A DNA stretch of 64,000 nt. Source: Bacteroidales bacterium. Lineage in GTDB: Bacteria; Bacteroidota; Bacteroidia; Bacteroidales; UBA932. Below are positions 17,048-26,181 of the stretch, piece after piece. Numbering within the stretch: position 1 is the first letter of the stretch; each line of letters begins with the position of its first letter. The stretch spans positions 33,602 to 97,601 of the forward strand of contig JAFXFS010000001.1 of the NCBI GenBank assembly GCA_017513445.1, written 5' to 3'. A program made the position numbers and the translations under genes. The notes under the pieces are model-generated. The model searched no databases. It saw only the letters and a program-made list of their open reading frames with translations, and was not told the origin of the DNA.

Positions 17048-19765
17048 ATGAAAAGATATTTATTAACACTATTTCTTACAATTTTCACCGCTGCGTCACT
17101 TTTTGCGCAAGTTGGTGGTGTAAAGGGTAAGGTTGTAAACAGAGTAGGCAGAACTCCAATTAAAGATGCCAAAATTACTCTTTATGCAGATAAAGAGTAT
17201 GTAAAATATAGTGCAGAAGATGGATCATTCCTTATCGAAGGTATTGATGATGGAATGTACAAAATGACCATTGAGGCGGCTTATTTCCTTGATAATCAAC
17301 TAAATGTAAAGGTTGAGGGTGGTGTAAAAGATCTATTCTCTATAACAATGGCTCCAGAAGTTGTTTCCTATGAAGATCTTGATGATTCCGCTTTTGCAGA
17401 ATTTATAACAGATGATGAGAGTGGTTATCAGGATGTGCCATCAATTCTCTCTTCAACACAGGATGCATACGATAATATTGCAGGATATAAATTCAGTGCA
17501 ATGAGATTTAAGAATCGTGGATATGAATCTGCAACGTCAGATATCTATCTGAATGGCATCAAACTTAACGATGCAATGAGTGGTTATACTCCATACTCAT
17601 TGTGGAGTGGTCTTAACGAGGCAACAAGAAGCAAAGAGACTACAACAGGTATTGTTGCGGCTGAGTATGGCTTGGGTGGATTTAATGGAACTACAAATAT
17701 CGATTCAAGACCTTCATCGGTTCGTAAGGGTTGGAGATTCAGTGCATTGACAAACAGTGGACAATATCGTTGGAGATTAATGGCAACTTACTCTTCTGGT
17801 AAGATGGACAATGGCTGGTCTTATGCAATTTCGGCATCTACACGCCAAGGCGGAAATGACTATGTTAAGGGTGTCTATTATAACTCTTTCTCATACTATG
17901 CAGGTGTTGAAAAGAATATAAATGATATTCACAACTTTAGTTTGGTATTTATGGGTGCTCCAGTAGAGAGAGGTGCTCAAAACTCATCTACACAAGAGGT
18001 TTATGACCTGTTGGGAGATAACTATTACAACTCTAACTGGGGTTATCAAAATGGTAAAATTCGCAATGCAAGAGTTAGAAATAACCACGAACCATTGACA
18101 GTATTTAACTATGATTTTACCCCTAATGATGATTTGAAAATATCGGCTGCTCTATCTTATAGATTTGGTAGAAATGGCTATTCAGCATTGGACTGGTATG
18201 ATGCTCAGGATCCACGTCCGGATTACTACAGAAACCTTCCAAGTTACTTCCCTGATGATGAGGTGAAGGCAGCTTATGCAAAAGAGGGCTGGTTGTCAAA
18301 TCCACAAATCAGACATCTTAACTGGGATGCTCTATACAATGTGAACTACCTTAACGAAGAGGGACGTTCTAAATATATTATTGAAGAGAGACATACAGAC
18401 CAGAATGATATAAATGCCAGTCTGCAAGCAAGTTACAACTTTAATGCTTTCTTGAGATTAACAGGTGGATATAACTTCCGTTGGAATCAAACAGAGTATT
18501 ATAAAATAGTAAAAGACCTTTTGGGCGGTAATTATTGGTTGAATGTAGACCAATTTGCTGAGCGTGATTTTGGCTCAGGAGATGCTATTCAAAACGACCT
18601 TATCCACCCAGACCGCCAAGTTAAAGAGGGTGAAAAGTATGGTTATGACTACTACGCCCACTATCGTAATCACAGAATTTGGGCTAAATTAGCCTTTAAC
18701 TGGCAGAAATTTGAGGGTTTTGTAGCTGGTGAGGGTGGTTATTCAACATTCTGGAGAGAAGGTCTTTACAAGAAGGGTCTATTCCCAGATAACTCATATG
18801 GTGACTCAAAACATCAAGAATTCTTTACATATTCGGCTAAAGGAGGTTTGACATACAAATTGGGAGGTAAACACATTATCAGTGGTAATGTTGGATACTT
18901 TACAAATGCACCATATTTCCAAGAGGCATTTGTTTCACCACGTACAAGAAATACTGTTGTTCCAAATTTAGAGACGGAAAAAATCTTCAGTGCAGACTTG
19001 AATTATTCTATCAGAGTGGGTAGTCTAAACCTAAGATTATCAGGATTTTACACAAAAATCAAAGACCAGACAGACCTAATTAGTTTCTATGATGATTTGA
19101 ATCGTACCTATACAAACTTCTCAATGTGGGGTATTGATCAAGTAAACTATGGTTTAGAGTTTGGAGCTAAAATTCCAATTTATCAAGGCTTCTCATTCCA
19201 AACTGCTGCAAGTATTGGAGAGTATCACTATACATCAGATCCTTTCGTAGTTCAGACTGTTGATAATAGCGAAAAGGTTATTTTGGATGGTGAGAGAGTA
19301 TATTGGAATGGATTTAAAGTTGGATCTACTCCACAGACAGCTATCAGTGTTGGTCTGAATTATAGATCAGATGACTATCTATTTGCAGGAATTGATTTCA
19401 ACTTCTTTGATAGAACATATATGGACTTAAATCCTTTATACAGAACAGATTACGCTGTAATAGGACGTGATACTCCAGAGGCAATTGCAGAGATGAGAGC
19501 TCAAGAGCGCTTTGCTCCTGCATTTGTGTTGAATGCAAACATTGGTAAATCTTGGTATATCTTCGGAAACTATAATATAGGTTTCAGTTTTGATATCAAG
19601 AATATACTTAACAGAAGAGATATTAAGACAGGTGGTTACGAACAGATGCGTCTGAGAGCAGTTGAGGATGGCAATGGAGATGTAATCTACTATAATCGTT
19701 TCGATTCTAAATATTTCTATATGTTTGGAACAAATTATATGTTAAATATTTATTTCAGATTCTAA
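17048..19765 (+). CDS. TonB-dependent outer membrane receptor with carboxypeptidase-like N-terminal domain
   Basis: 905 residues. Signal peptide (LTLFLTIFTAASLFAQ), then a carboxypeptidase regulatory-like domain (VKGKVVNRVGRTPIKDAKIT through about residue 100), a plug domain with MRFKNRGYESATSDIYLNGI near 155, and a long beta-barrel ending in YMLNIYFRF with the terminal aromatic residue. No SusD partner is encoded nearby. Instead it is flanked by OB-type lipoproteins and nucleases. I infer uptake of nucleotides, nucleosides or oligonucleotides across the outer membrane. The substrate is not shown by the sequence. Confidence 0.85.
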   Translation: MKRYLLTLFLTIFTAASLFAQVGGVKGKVVNRVGRTPIKDAKITLYADKEYVKYSAEDGSFLIEGIDDGMYKMTIEAAYFLDNQLNVKVEGGVKDLFSITMAPEVVSYEDLDDSAFAEFITDDESGYQDVPSILSSTQDAYDNIAGYKFSAMRFKNRGYESATSDIYLNGIKLNDAMSGYTPYSLWSGLNEATRSKETTTGIVAAEYGLGGFNGTTNIDSRPSSVRKGWRFSALTNSGQYRWRLMATYSSGKMDNGWSYAISASTRQGGNDYVKGVYYNSFSYYAGVEKNINDIHNFSLVFMGAPVERGAQNSSTQEVYDLLGDNYYNSNWGYQNGKIRNARVRNNHEPLTVFNYDFTPNDDLKISAALSYRFGRNGYSALDWYDAQDPRPDYYRNLPSYFPDDEVKAAYAKEGWLSNPQIRHLNWDALYNVNYLNEEGRSKYIIEERHTDQNDINASLQASYNFNAFLRLTGGYNFRWNQTEYYKIVKDLLGGNYWLNVDQFAERDFGSGDAIQNDLIHPDRQVKEGEKYGYDYYAHYRNHRIWAKLAFNWQKFEGFVAGEGGYSTFWREGLYKKGLFPDNSYGDSKHQEFFTYSAKGGLTYKLGGKHIISGNVGYFTNAPYFQEAFVSPRTRNTVVPNLETEKIFSADLNYSIRVGSLNLRLSGFYTKIKDQTDLISFYDDLNRTYTNFSMWGIDQVNYGLEFGAKIPIYQGFSFQTAASIGEYHYTSDPFVVQTVDNSEKVILDGERVYWNGFKVGSTPQTAISVGLNYRSDDYLFAGIDFNFFDRTYMDLNPLYRTDYAVIGRDTPEAIAEMRAQERFAPAFVLNANIGKSWYIFGNYNIGFSFDIKNILNRRDIKTGGYEQMRLRAVEDGNGDVIYYNRFDSKYFYMFGTNYMLNIYFRF

Positions 19766-19770
19766 GGAGG
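19764..19770 (+). promoter_or_regulatory. Strong Shine-Dalgarno sequence (AAGGAGG)
   Basis: A perfect AAGGAGG lies seven bases before the ATG at 19778. It favours that start over the in-frame GTG at 19772. Such sequences are rare in Bacteroidetes genes and in this window. Confidence 0.7.
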
Positions 19771-19777
19771 AGTGATT

Positions 19778-20596
19778 ATGAAAAAGATATTATCGATACT
19801 ATCTCTAATGATTTTTATGGCGGGATGTGCTGAGTTTGAAGCACCGGATCGCTACACTCCTGTTACAATGGAGGCAAACACTACAATCAAGGCCTTCAAG
19901 GCACTATACTCTACAGGTCCTACGAAGATTGTTGACGATATCATCATTTCAGGAGTTGTAAATAGTAGTGATAAAGATGGCAATATTTATAGAACACTTT
20001 ATATTCAGGACGAAACAGGCGGATTGGAGGTAAAGGTTGGCAAAACAGGACTTTACAACATTTATAAAGAGGGTATGACTCTATATATCAAGGCGAAGGA
20101 TCTTGTTTTGGGAGCATACGGAGGCGTTGTAGGTCTTGGAGCTGCTTCAACAGAGGATAGATATGAGACATCATACTTGGATGTTCAGCATATGATTGAT
20201 ACTCACATATTTAAAGGTGAGGTTGGTGAGAAAATCCAGCCAAAAGTTCTTACAAGTGGGTCAGAGGTTAAAGATGCACTTTTGGGAACATTGGTAACTC
20301 TACAAGGTGTAACATACTCTGGTGGAGATAATGTTACAATTGGTGGCAAACTGGTTCCTCTAACAACTTGGGCGGTATCTTCATCTAAAAATGAAGGAAA
20401 TGCTCTTTCTGGTAACCAAAATTTCTCGTTTGGAGGAACAAAGATTGTTGTCAGATCGAGTGGTTACGCAAAATTTGCTGATGAGGAGGTTGCTATTCAA
20501 GAGGGAGGAAGAGCAAATTTAACAGGAATTTTAACAAAATATTATAGTACGTATCAATTGGTTCTATTATCAGTTGATGGAGTAGAAGTATTGTAA
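19778..20596 (+). CDS. DUF5689-domain lipoprotein
   Basis: About 272 residues from ATG 19778. Signal peptide with lipobox (LMIFMAGCAEFE). From about residue 35 the protein matches the DUF5689 pattern: TTIKAFKALYSTGPTKI, IISGVVNSSDKDGN, YIQDETGGLEVKVG, then LKAKDLVLG-type strands. This is the OB-like fold repeated in the large lipoprotein at 11931. Probably surface exposed and working with the TonB receptor whose gene ends 12 bp upstream, in the place where a SusD would sit in a sugar locus (inference). Confidence 0.82.
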   Translation: MKKILSILSLMIFMAGCAEFEAPDRYTPVTMEANTTIKAFKALYSTGPTKIVDDIIISGVVNSSDKDGNIYRTLYIQDETGGLEVKVGKTGLYNIYKEGMTLYIKAKDLVLGAYGGVVGLGAASTEDRYETSYLDVQHMIDTHIFKGEVGEKIQPKVLTSGSEVKDALLGTLVTLQGVTYSGGDNVTIGGKLVPLTTWAVSSSKNEGNALSGNQNFSFGGTKIVVRSSGYAKFADEEVAIQEGGRANLTGILTKYYSTYQLVLLSVDGVEVL

Positions 20597-21621
20597 TGTT
20601 TAATTTTGTAAAGTATCTATTAGGCACAAAGGGCAAACCGAAAGGTGGTGATAATCAAAAGATTACCACCCAGTATGTTATGTTCTACAATCTTGATAAC
20701 CTATACGATACAGTGGATGATCCCAAGACTAACGATGATGAATATACCCCAACCGGAGCTAAAAGGTGGACAAAGGGCAGATATTATCAGAAGTTGTCTA
20801 ATCTTGCAGATGTAATAGCTGCAGTAGCTGCTGACAAGAAGATGTTCCCAGCTATGATTGGTGTCTCTGAGGTCGAGAATAAAACTGTTTTGAAGGATTT
20901 AGTATCTCAAAATCAGATCTCAAAGGCCAATTACTCATACATTCACTATGAATCTGGAGATCAACGAGGCGTAGATGTAGGACTTCTCTATCGCCCTGAT
21001 GTTTTTCAGGTCGAAGAGAGTACACACATCAAGTTGAAACTCAGAAGTGGAAGGGAGTATCTTGGTCGTGATGTTTTGGTTGTAAGGGGTAGAATGGATA
21101 ATGTAATGTATTGCATCTATGTATGTCATCTTACATCTCGACGCGCAGGAACTGAGTGTTCTGCAGGGTTTAGACGTGCAGGAACAGAGACAATTCGAGA
21201 TCATGCAGCAGAGATGCGCCAAAAATATCCATTTATCAAGGTGATAGTTATGGGAGATATGAATGATAATCCTTGTGATGAATCATTGGCAGATCTTCTT
21301 GGTGCAAAACGCACAATTCAAGAGTCAGTTGGTGGATACTTTAATCCATTTTGGCAACTATACGATATGGGATATGGTTCATCTATGCACGGATGTCATT
21401 GGATGATGTTTGATAATATCATAGTAGATGACAGTATTATCTTCTCAAAAGTTGGAGATTTAACCATTAAAAAGATTGGAAAATACTATGGTGAGGTCTT
21501 CAGTCGCCCATTTATGTTGCAATCAGGAAAAGAGCCGAAACGTACTTACATAGGTGATAAATATAAAAATGGTTATAGCGACCATTTGCCTGTATTAATT
21601 AAATTAGAATCAAATTTTTAA
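20596..21621 (+). CDS. EEP family enzyme without signal peptide
   Basis: 341 residues, clearly a paralogue of the enzyme at 15987-17039: FYNLDNLYDTVDDP, IGVSEVENK, YVCHLTSRRAGTE, VMGDMNDNPCD and YSDHLPVLI supply the same catalytic residues. The N-terminus (MFNFVKYLLGTKGKPKGGDNQ) has no clear signal peptide or lipobox, and the start overlaps the previous stop (TAATG), which fixes it well. The operon therefore encodes one exported and one apparently cytoplasmic or membrane-associated copy. The second may finish the breakdown of imported oligonucleotides (inference). Confidence 0.85.
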   Translation: MFNFVKYLLGTKGKPKGGDNQKITTQYVMFYNLDNLYDTVDDPKTNDDEYTPTGAKRWTKGRYYQKLSNLADVIAAVAADKKMFPAMIGVSEVENKTVLKDLVSQNQISKANYSYIHYESGDQRGVDVGLLYRPDVFQVEESTHIKLKLRSGREYLGRDVLVVRGRMDNVMYCIYVCHLTSRRAGTECSAGFRRAGTETIRDHAAEMRQKYPFIKVIVMGDMNDNPCDESLADLLGAKRTIQESVGGYFNPFWQLYDMGYGSSMHGCHWMMFDNIIVDDSIIFSKVGDLTIKKIGKYYGEVFSRPFMLQSGKEPKRTYIGDKYKNGYSDHLPVLIKLESNF

Positions 21622-21625
21622 CAAA

Positions 21626-22864
21626 ATGAGTCAAATTAAAGATATAAATCTCTGGGAATCAGGAAGTAGAAAGATTGAGTGGGTAAAGCAAAATATGCCT
21701 ATTTTACGCTCAATTGAGGCAGAATTTGCTGAAGAAAAACCATTCGATGGATTAAAAGTGGCTTTATCGGTACACTTGGAGGCAAAAACTGCATATTTGT
21801 GTAAAGTGTTAGCGACAGGTGGTGCAGAAATGTATGTAACTGGTAGTAATGTTTTGTCAACTCAAGACGACGTGGCAGCTGCGTTGGTAAAGGCTGGATT
21901 AAATGTTTTTGCTTGGTATAATGCTTCTGATGAGGAGTATCACCAACATTTACGTTCAGTTATTGAGATAGGTCCAAACATTATTATTGATGATGGTGGA
22001 GACTTGGTTAATCTGATTCACAAAGAGTTCCCACAACTTATTCCAAATGTAATAGGTGGTTGTGAGGAGACTACAACAGGTATTAACAGACTTATTGCAA
22101 TGGCAAAAGTTGATGAGTTGAAGTTCCCGATGATGATGGTGAACAATGCTAATTGTAAATATCTTTTTGATAACAGATATGGTACAGGTCAATCGGTTTG
22201 GGATGGAATAAACCGCACAACAAACCTTATAGTTGCAGGAAAAGATGTAGTTGTAGCTGGATATGGTTGGTGTGGAAAGGGTATCTCAATGAGAGCAAAA
22301 GCTTTAGGTGCAAACGTAATTGTAACAGAGGTAAATCCTATCAAGGCAATGGAGGCAGTTATGGATGGATTCAAGGTTATGCCTATGGAGAAGGCAGCGG
22401 AACTTGGTGATATCTTCGTTACTGCAACCGGATGTGATGGCGTTATTACAGGAGAGCACTTTGTAAAAATGAAGGATGGAGCAATTTGCTGTAATGCAGG
22501 CCATTTTGATTGTGAAGTAGATGTAAGCTATCTTCGCAAGAATGCAAAGGAGAGCTTCGAGGCACGTAACAACATTATCGGTTATAGACTTGAAGAGGGA
22601 AGAGTTATCTACATTTTGGGCGAGGGAAGATTGGTAAATCTTGCTTGTGGTGATGGCCACCCTGCAGAAATTATGGATATGAGTTTTGCTATTCAGGCAC
22701 TTAGTGCTCGTTATCTTGCTAAACTTAAAGGTAAATTACCTTCAACAGTTATTATGGTCCCAGAAGAGATTGATGAAGATGTGGCGAAACGTAAACTAAA
22801 CTCTTGGGGTATCTCAATTGATACACTTACTCCAGAGCAACAACGTTACCTAAACAGTTTCTAA
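21626..22864 (+). CDS. ahcY: Adenosylhomocysteinase (short form)
   Basis: Hydrolyses S-adenosylhomocysteine to adenosine and homocysteine. 412 residues; catalytic Asn, Lys and Asp are present in VNNANCKYLFDNRYGTGQS near residue 172-190, and the NAD-binding motif is VVAGYGWCGKGISMRAKALG near 210. HFDCEVDV and LACGDGHPAEIMD near 320-345 are typical. The sequence type (GYGWCGKG, no 40-residue insertion, 412 rather than about 470 residues) is that of the archaeal/Thermotoga-like group. It begins four bases after the nuclease operon and could be cotranscribed. A strong terminator follows. Confidence 0.95.
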   Translation: MSQIKDINLWESGSRKIEWVKQNMPILRSIEAEFAEEKPFDGLKVALSVHLEAKTAYLCKVLATGGAEMYVTGSNVLSTQDDVAAALVKAGLNVFAWYNASDEEYHQHLRSVIEIGPNIIIDDGGDLVNLIHKEFPQLIPNVIGGCEETTTGINRLIAMAKVDELKFPMMMVNNANCKYLFDNRYGTGQSVWDGINRTTNLIVAGKDVVVAGYGWCGKGISMRAKALGANVIVTEVNPIKAMEAVMDGFKVMPMEKAAELGDIFVTATGCDGVITGEHFVKMKDGAICCNAGHFDCEVDVSYLRKNAKESFEARNNIIGYRLEEGRVIYILGEGRLVNLACGDGHPAEIMDMSFAIQALSARYLAKLKGKLPSTVIMVPEEIDEDVAKRKLNSWGISIDTLTPEQQRYLNSF

Positions 22865-22884
22865 TCAATCATTTATAGTAAAAG

Positions 22885-22918
22885 AAGAGGTGCCCGAAAA
22901 TTTCGAGCACCTCTTTTG
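22885..22918 (+). terminator. Rho-independent terminator after ahcY
   Basis: AAGAGGTGC and GCACCTCTT form a perfect nine-pair stem, extended by CCGAAAATTTCG-type pairing in the loop, followed by TTTTG. Convergent with the dipeptidase gene, so it may work in both directions. Confidence 0.85.
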
Positions 22919-22942
22919 TTTTACTCAAATCAATAACGAAGA

Positions 22943-24637
22943 TTAGTTTATACGTAATGTCTCACCATTATCTTCAACGATTGCTTTAAGCCATTTCTCA
23001 GGATAAGGTGGATGTCCTGGAGATGCAGGAATATCTTTGTCGTGGCCATTATCCTTAAATGATCCATCTTCGTTTTGATGTTTTACATTACCATCCATAA
23101 ATTTAACCAATACGAAGTTTTCAAGTTCTTGCCAATCGTTAAACATTTTTTGAGCAGTATTAACTGTATATTCAGTCAATAATTTAATTGCTTTCTTCTC
23201 TTTACCTGCTTTTACAAGTTTTTGAGCCTCTTTGTCAATCTCTGTAACCTCTTTCATACAGGTTGTTTCGTGTTTCTTTGCTGCATCTTGAAGAACTGGA
23301 GCAACTCTATCATACATTAGATAAGCAAAGTGTGTTACTCGGTTGAACAACCAGAAAGCAGAAGTTGGAGAGTATTTCATCATTGAACCATTACCCTCTC
23401 TGAAGCATTCAGGAATTTCAGTTGTGTTTGTGTAAATAGGTGATAGACAAGATGTTGCGGCATCATCAACACCAAACCATAGGATACCTCCTACAGTGTC
23501 ATCAAGCCAATTACGAGCTTGTCCTAACATCCAGTAACCTGTTTGTTGAGTAGCGATTGCTCTTTCGTGAGTATATCTTTTACCCTCATACTCAAAGCTC
23601 ATTGGACGCCAACGATATGGAAGTGCGTGAGGACCAGCTCCAATGTCAGTGGTCATATCCATAGGGGTATTTTCATAATGGTCTCTCATAACATTTGCAA
23701 CTTCGTGAACATCAACCTTTTGTGCTGGTTTGATGTAAAGAGGCATCTTGTTAGCAGCATTTCTGCCCATTGCGAAATCCAGATATTCATTTGCAGCTCT
23801 GCTGTGAGATCCAGAAGCATCTTCCCAATCAAAGCGACCTTTACCAAGAATATTGAACGCAGCCCATACTCTTGCTTCACAACCTCTTAGACCAGAAAAA
23901 TCTGCAGGGCAGTATGTATCACAAAAACTAAATTCAGAATCTTCTCCTTCAAATAGACCCGCCTTTCTTGCGAAAGAGATTACATCTTTGGAGTAAAGGC
24001 AATTTTCAGGATCATTCATATCAAATTTATCGATACGGCTTTGGTTTGCGTGAGCAGAGATGTAGCCATCGGGGATGCGAATTGCTACCCATACTGTACC
24101 CTTCTCTTCTCCTTTTCCAACCATCTCCATAATCCAGGCTTCATTCTTGTCGGCAATCGAGAATGACTCTCCACCTGATGCATATCCATAAGTTTGAGTC
24201 AATTCATCCATAATTTTAATCGCTTCACGGGCGGTTTTTGCTCTTTGAAGAGTTACCCAAATCAATGAACCGTAATCTATTATGCCGTCAGGATTAGGAA
24301 GTTGTTGAAGTCCTCCAAATGTGGTTTCGGTGATAATAAGTTGGTGTTCATTCATATTACCAACTGTTTGGTAGGTCTTGGAAACTTGAGGAATCTTTCC
24401 CAAATATTTTCCACTGTCCCATTCATAAATATCCATCATAGTGCCCTTAGGAAAACTTTGAGCAGGACGATAATAGACCTCGCCATAAAGTTGGTGAGAG
24501 TCTGCTGAATAGGTCACCATTACAGATCCATCTTTGGACGCTCCACGGGTTACAATTACGTTAGAACAGGCAAAGAGATCGCTATTGACAATAAAAATAG
24601 AGGCTAATAGGAGGAAGATGGTAGATAATCTTTTCAT
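22943..24637 (-). CDS. C69 family dipeptidase (peptidase U34), exported
   Basis: 564 residues. The signal peptide ends just before ACSNVIVTRGASKDGS; the Cys near residue 24 is the expected N-terminal nucleophile after processing, as in the C69 family of Ntn hydrolases. Other family landmarks are YGYASGGESFSIADKNEAWIMEMVGKG near 150 and WFGVDDAATSCLSPIYT near 385. It probably cleaves dipeptides in the periplasm. Length is normal. It is the last chromosomal gene before the mobile element; its promoter box TATATTTG is intact on the chromosomal side. Confidence 0.9.
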   Translation of the reverse strand: MKRLSTIFLLLASIFIVNSDLFACSNVIVTRGASKDGSVMVTYSADSHQLYGEVYYRPAQSFPKGTMMDIYEWDSGKYLGKIPQVSKTYQTVGNMNEHQLIITETTFGGLQQLPNPDGIIDYGSLIWVTLQRAKTAREAIKIMDELTQTYGYASGGESFSIADKNEAWIMEMVGKGEEKGTVWVAIRIPDGYISAHANQSRIDKFDMNDPENCLYSKDVISFARKAGLFEGEDSEFSFCDTYCPADFSGLRGCEARVWAAFNILGKGRFDWEDASGSHSRAANEYLDFAMGRNAANKMPLYIKPAQKVDVHEVANVMRDHYENTPMDMTTDIGAGPHALPYRWRPMSFEYEGKRYTHERAIATQQTGYWMLGQARNWLDDTVGGILWFGVDDAATSCLSPIYTNTTEIPECFREGNGSMMKYSPTSAFWLFNRVTHFAYLMYDRVAPVLQDAAKKHETTCMKEVTEIDKEAQKLVKAGKEKKAIKLLTEYTVNTAQKMFNDWQELENFVLVKFMDGNVKHQNEDGSFKDNGHDKDIPASPGHPPYPEKWLKAIVEDNGETLRIN

Positions 24638-24678
24638 ATTTTATCAAATTTAATTAATAATTTACCTTTTAGTTACGA

Positions 24679-24686
24679 CAAATATA
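24679..24686 (-). promoter_or_regulatory. -7 promoter box (TATATTTG) for the C69 dipeptidase
   Basis: The minus strand reads TATATTTG 41 bp upstream of the dipeptidase ATG. This shows that at least this much left-flanking sequence is chromosomal, so the left end of the mobile element lies to its right. Confidence 0.55.
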
Positions 24687-24847
24687 TTCATTATCTCTGG
24701 AAAAATCTAACGAATGAGGGGAAATAATGATGGCAGCACTGGTGTTCAATGACTTATGAGGATTTAGGATGAAAGCCTCGCCGATGCAAAAGTGCAAGGA
24801 AATGAAAGGTAATGAGGGCAGACGGTTTTCAAATCATTACCCGATAA

Positions 24848-24918
24848 CGAGGCAAGTTTATAGGTTGTTGGAGTTCATTTCTACTCTCTGCTACATTCTG
24901 CATAACAATGTACAACTC
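24848..24918 (+). repeat. Left terminal inverted repeat of the element
   Basis: Reverse-complementary to 45380-45446: a perfect 11-bp block ATGTACAACTC at 24908-24918 matches GAGTTGTACAT at 45380-45390. Shorter shared blocks (ATTTCTAC-like, GCAT, CGAGG) continue outward for about 70 bp. Confidence 0.7.
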
Positions 24919-24927
24919 GCTGATAAC

Positions 24928-24935
24928 TAATTTTG
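24928..24935 (+). promoter_or_regulatory. -7 promoter box (TAATTTTG) for the integrase
   Basis: TAATTTTG lies 20 bp before the integrase ATG, immediately inside the left inverted repeat. Confidence 0.5.
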
Positions 24936-24955
24936 TAACCAAAAAGAATTAGATT

Positions 24956-26179
24956 ATGCGAAGTACATTCAAGGTGCTGTTCTATGTGAACGGAAGCAAA
25001 GAGAAAAACGGTATTGTCCCCATTATGGGGCGAGTGACAATCAATGGCTCGGTGGCTCAATTCAGTTGCAAACTGACCATCGCAAAAACGATGTGGGATG
25101 CCAAAGGTAATCGGGCAAAGGGCAAGAGCAAAGAATCGAGAGACATCAATTTAGCTTTGGATAACATCAAGGCTCAAATCATCAAGCACTACCAACGCAT
25201 TTCGGATAGAGAAGCCTATGTTACTGCTGAAATGGTACGCAATGCTTATCAAGGTATCGGAACAGAGTATGAAACACTGCTCGGTGCATTTGATAAAGAC
25301 AACGATAGTTTCAAGAAGCGTATAGGCATAGACCGTGCAGCAAGTTCTTACAAGGTGCGTGTAAGGTCACGAAATCATTTGGCTGCATTCATCAAGAAGT
25401 GCTACAAGCGCAGTGATATTTCTATGCTTGAACTTACTCCCGATTTTATCAAGGAGTATGAAATCTATCTTTCTACCGATGCTGGTTTGCATAATGGTAG
25501 TGTATGGTCGCATTGTATGTGGCTGAAAACAATAGTGTCAAAGGCTCATTACAATGGACTGACACCAAGAAATCCGTTTGCTCAGTATCGGGTTAATCAG
25601 AATATCAAGGAGCGTCAATACTTGACCGAAGATGAAATCAAGGCTGTAATGACACACGAGTTTGCGGATAAGAAGTTGGCTTATATTCGAGACCTGTTCG
25701 TGTTTGCAAGTTTTACAGCTTTGTCATTCGTGGATATAAAGGAACTGACCACAGATGATATTGTAGAGATTAACGGAGAGAAATGGATTCTATCCAAGAG
25801 ACACAAAACAAAGGTCAATTTCCAAGTGAAGTTGCTGGATATTCCATTGCAGATAATCAAACGTTACGAGAGATTCCAAGAGGACAAATTGGTGTTTCCT
25901 AATCTGAACTATTGGAACATCTGTAAACCACTGAAAAAGATGATAAAAGAGTGCGGTATTACGAAGGATATTTCATTTCATTCAAGTCGCCATGGATTCG
26001 CTACGCTTGCTCTGAGCAAGGGCGTTCCTATTGAGAGTGTGAGCCGAGTATTGGGGCACACGAACATAACCACGACACAAAAGTATGCCAAGATTACCAC
26101 CGAAAAAATAGACAAGGATTTGACGATGTTCGGTAACAGACTTAATCAATCGTTTAGTGAAATCTCAATAGCAATGTAA
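24956..26179 (+). CDS. Tyrosine recombinase/integrase, IntDOT-like
   Basis: 407 residues with an N-terminal arm-binding region, a SAM-like core-binding domain (about 110-215) and a catalytic domain. Visible catalytic parts: Lys in KRHKTKVNFQ, HxxR in SFHSSRHGFATLAL, His in VLGHTNITTTQKY, and the Tyr nucleophile in QKYAKIT. The position of the first catalytic Arg reads FTALSFVDIKEL, that is Ser in place of Arg, as known for IntDOT of CTnDOT. At the left end of the element and facing inward, it is the best candidate for the element's own integrase. Confidence 0.92.
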   Translation: MRSTFKVLFYVNGSKEKNGIVPIMGRVTINGSVAQFSCKLTIAKTMWDAKGNRAKGKSKESRDINLALDNIKAQIIKHYQRISDREAYVTAEMVRNAYQGIGTEYETLLGAFDKDNDSFKKRIGIDRAASSYKVRVRSRNHLAAFIKKCYKRSDISMLELTPDFIKEYEIYLSTDAGLHNGSVWSHCMWLKTIVSKAHYNGLTPRNPFAQYRVNQNIKERQYLTEDEIKAVMTHEFADKKLAYIRDLFVFASFTALSFVDIKELTTDDIVEINGEKWILSKRHKTKVNFQVKLLDIPLQIIKRYERFQEDKLVFPNLNYWNICKPLKKMIKECGITKDISFHSSRHGFATLALSKGVPIESVSRVLGHTNITTTQKYAKITTEKIDKDLTMFGNRLNQSFSEISIAM

Positions 26180-26181
26180 CT

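Noticed and set aside
24652..24669. Direct repeat with 45507-45526 (AATTAATAA..TTTACCTTT) as att sites of the element
   Set aside because: The left copy lies between the dipeptidase promoter and its start codon, so it is native leader DNA, and the match needs a two-base gap in very AT-rich sequence.
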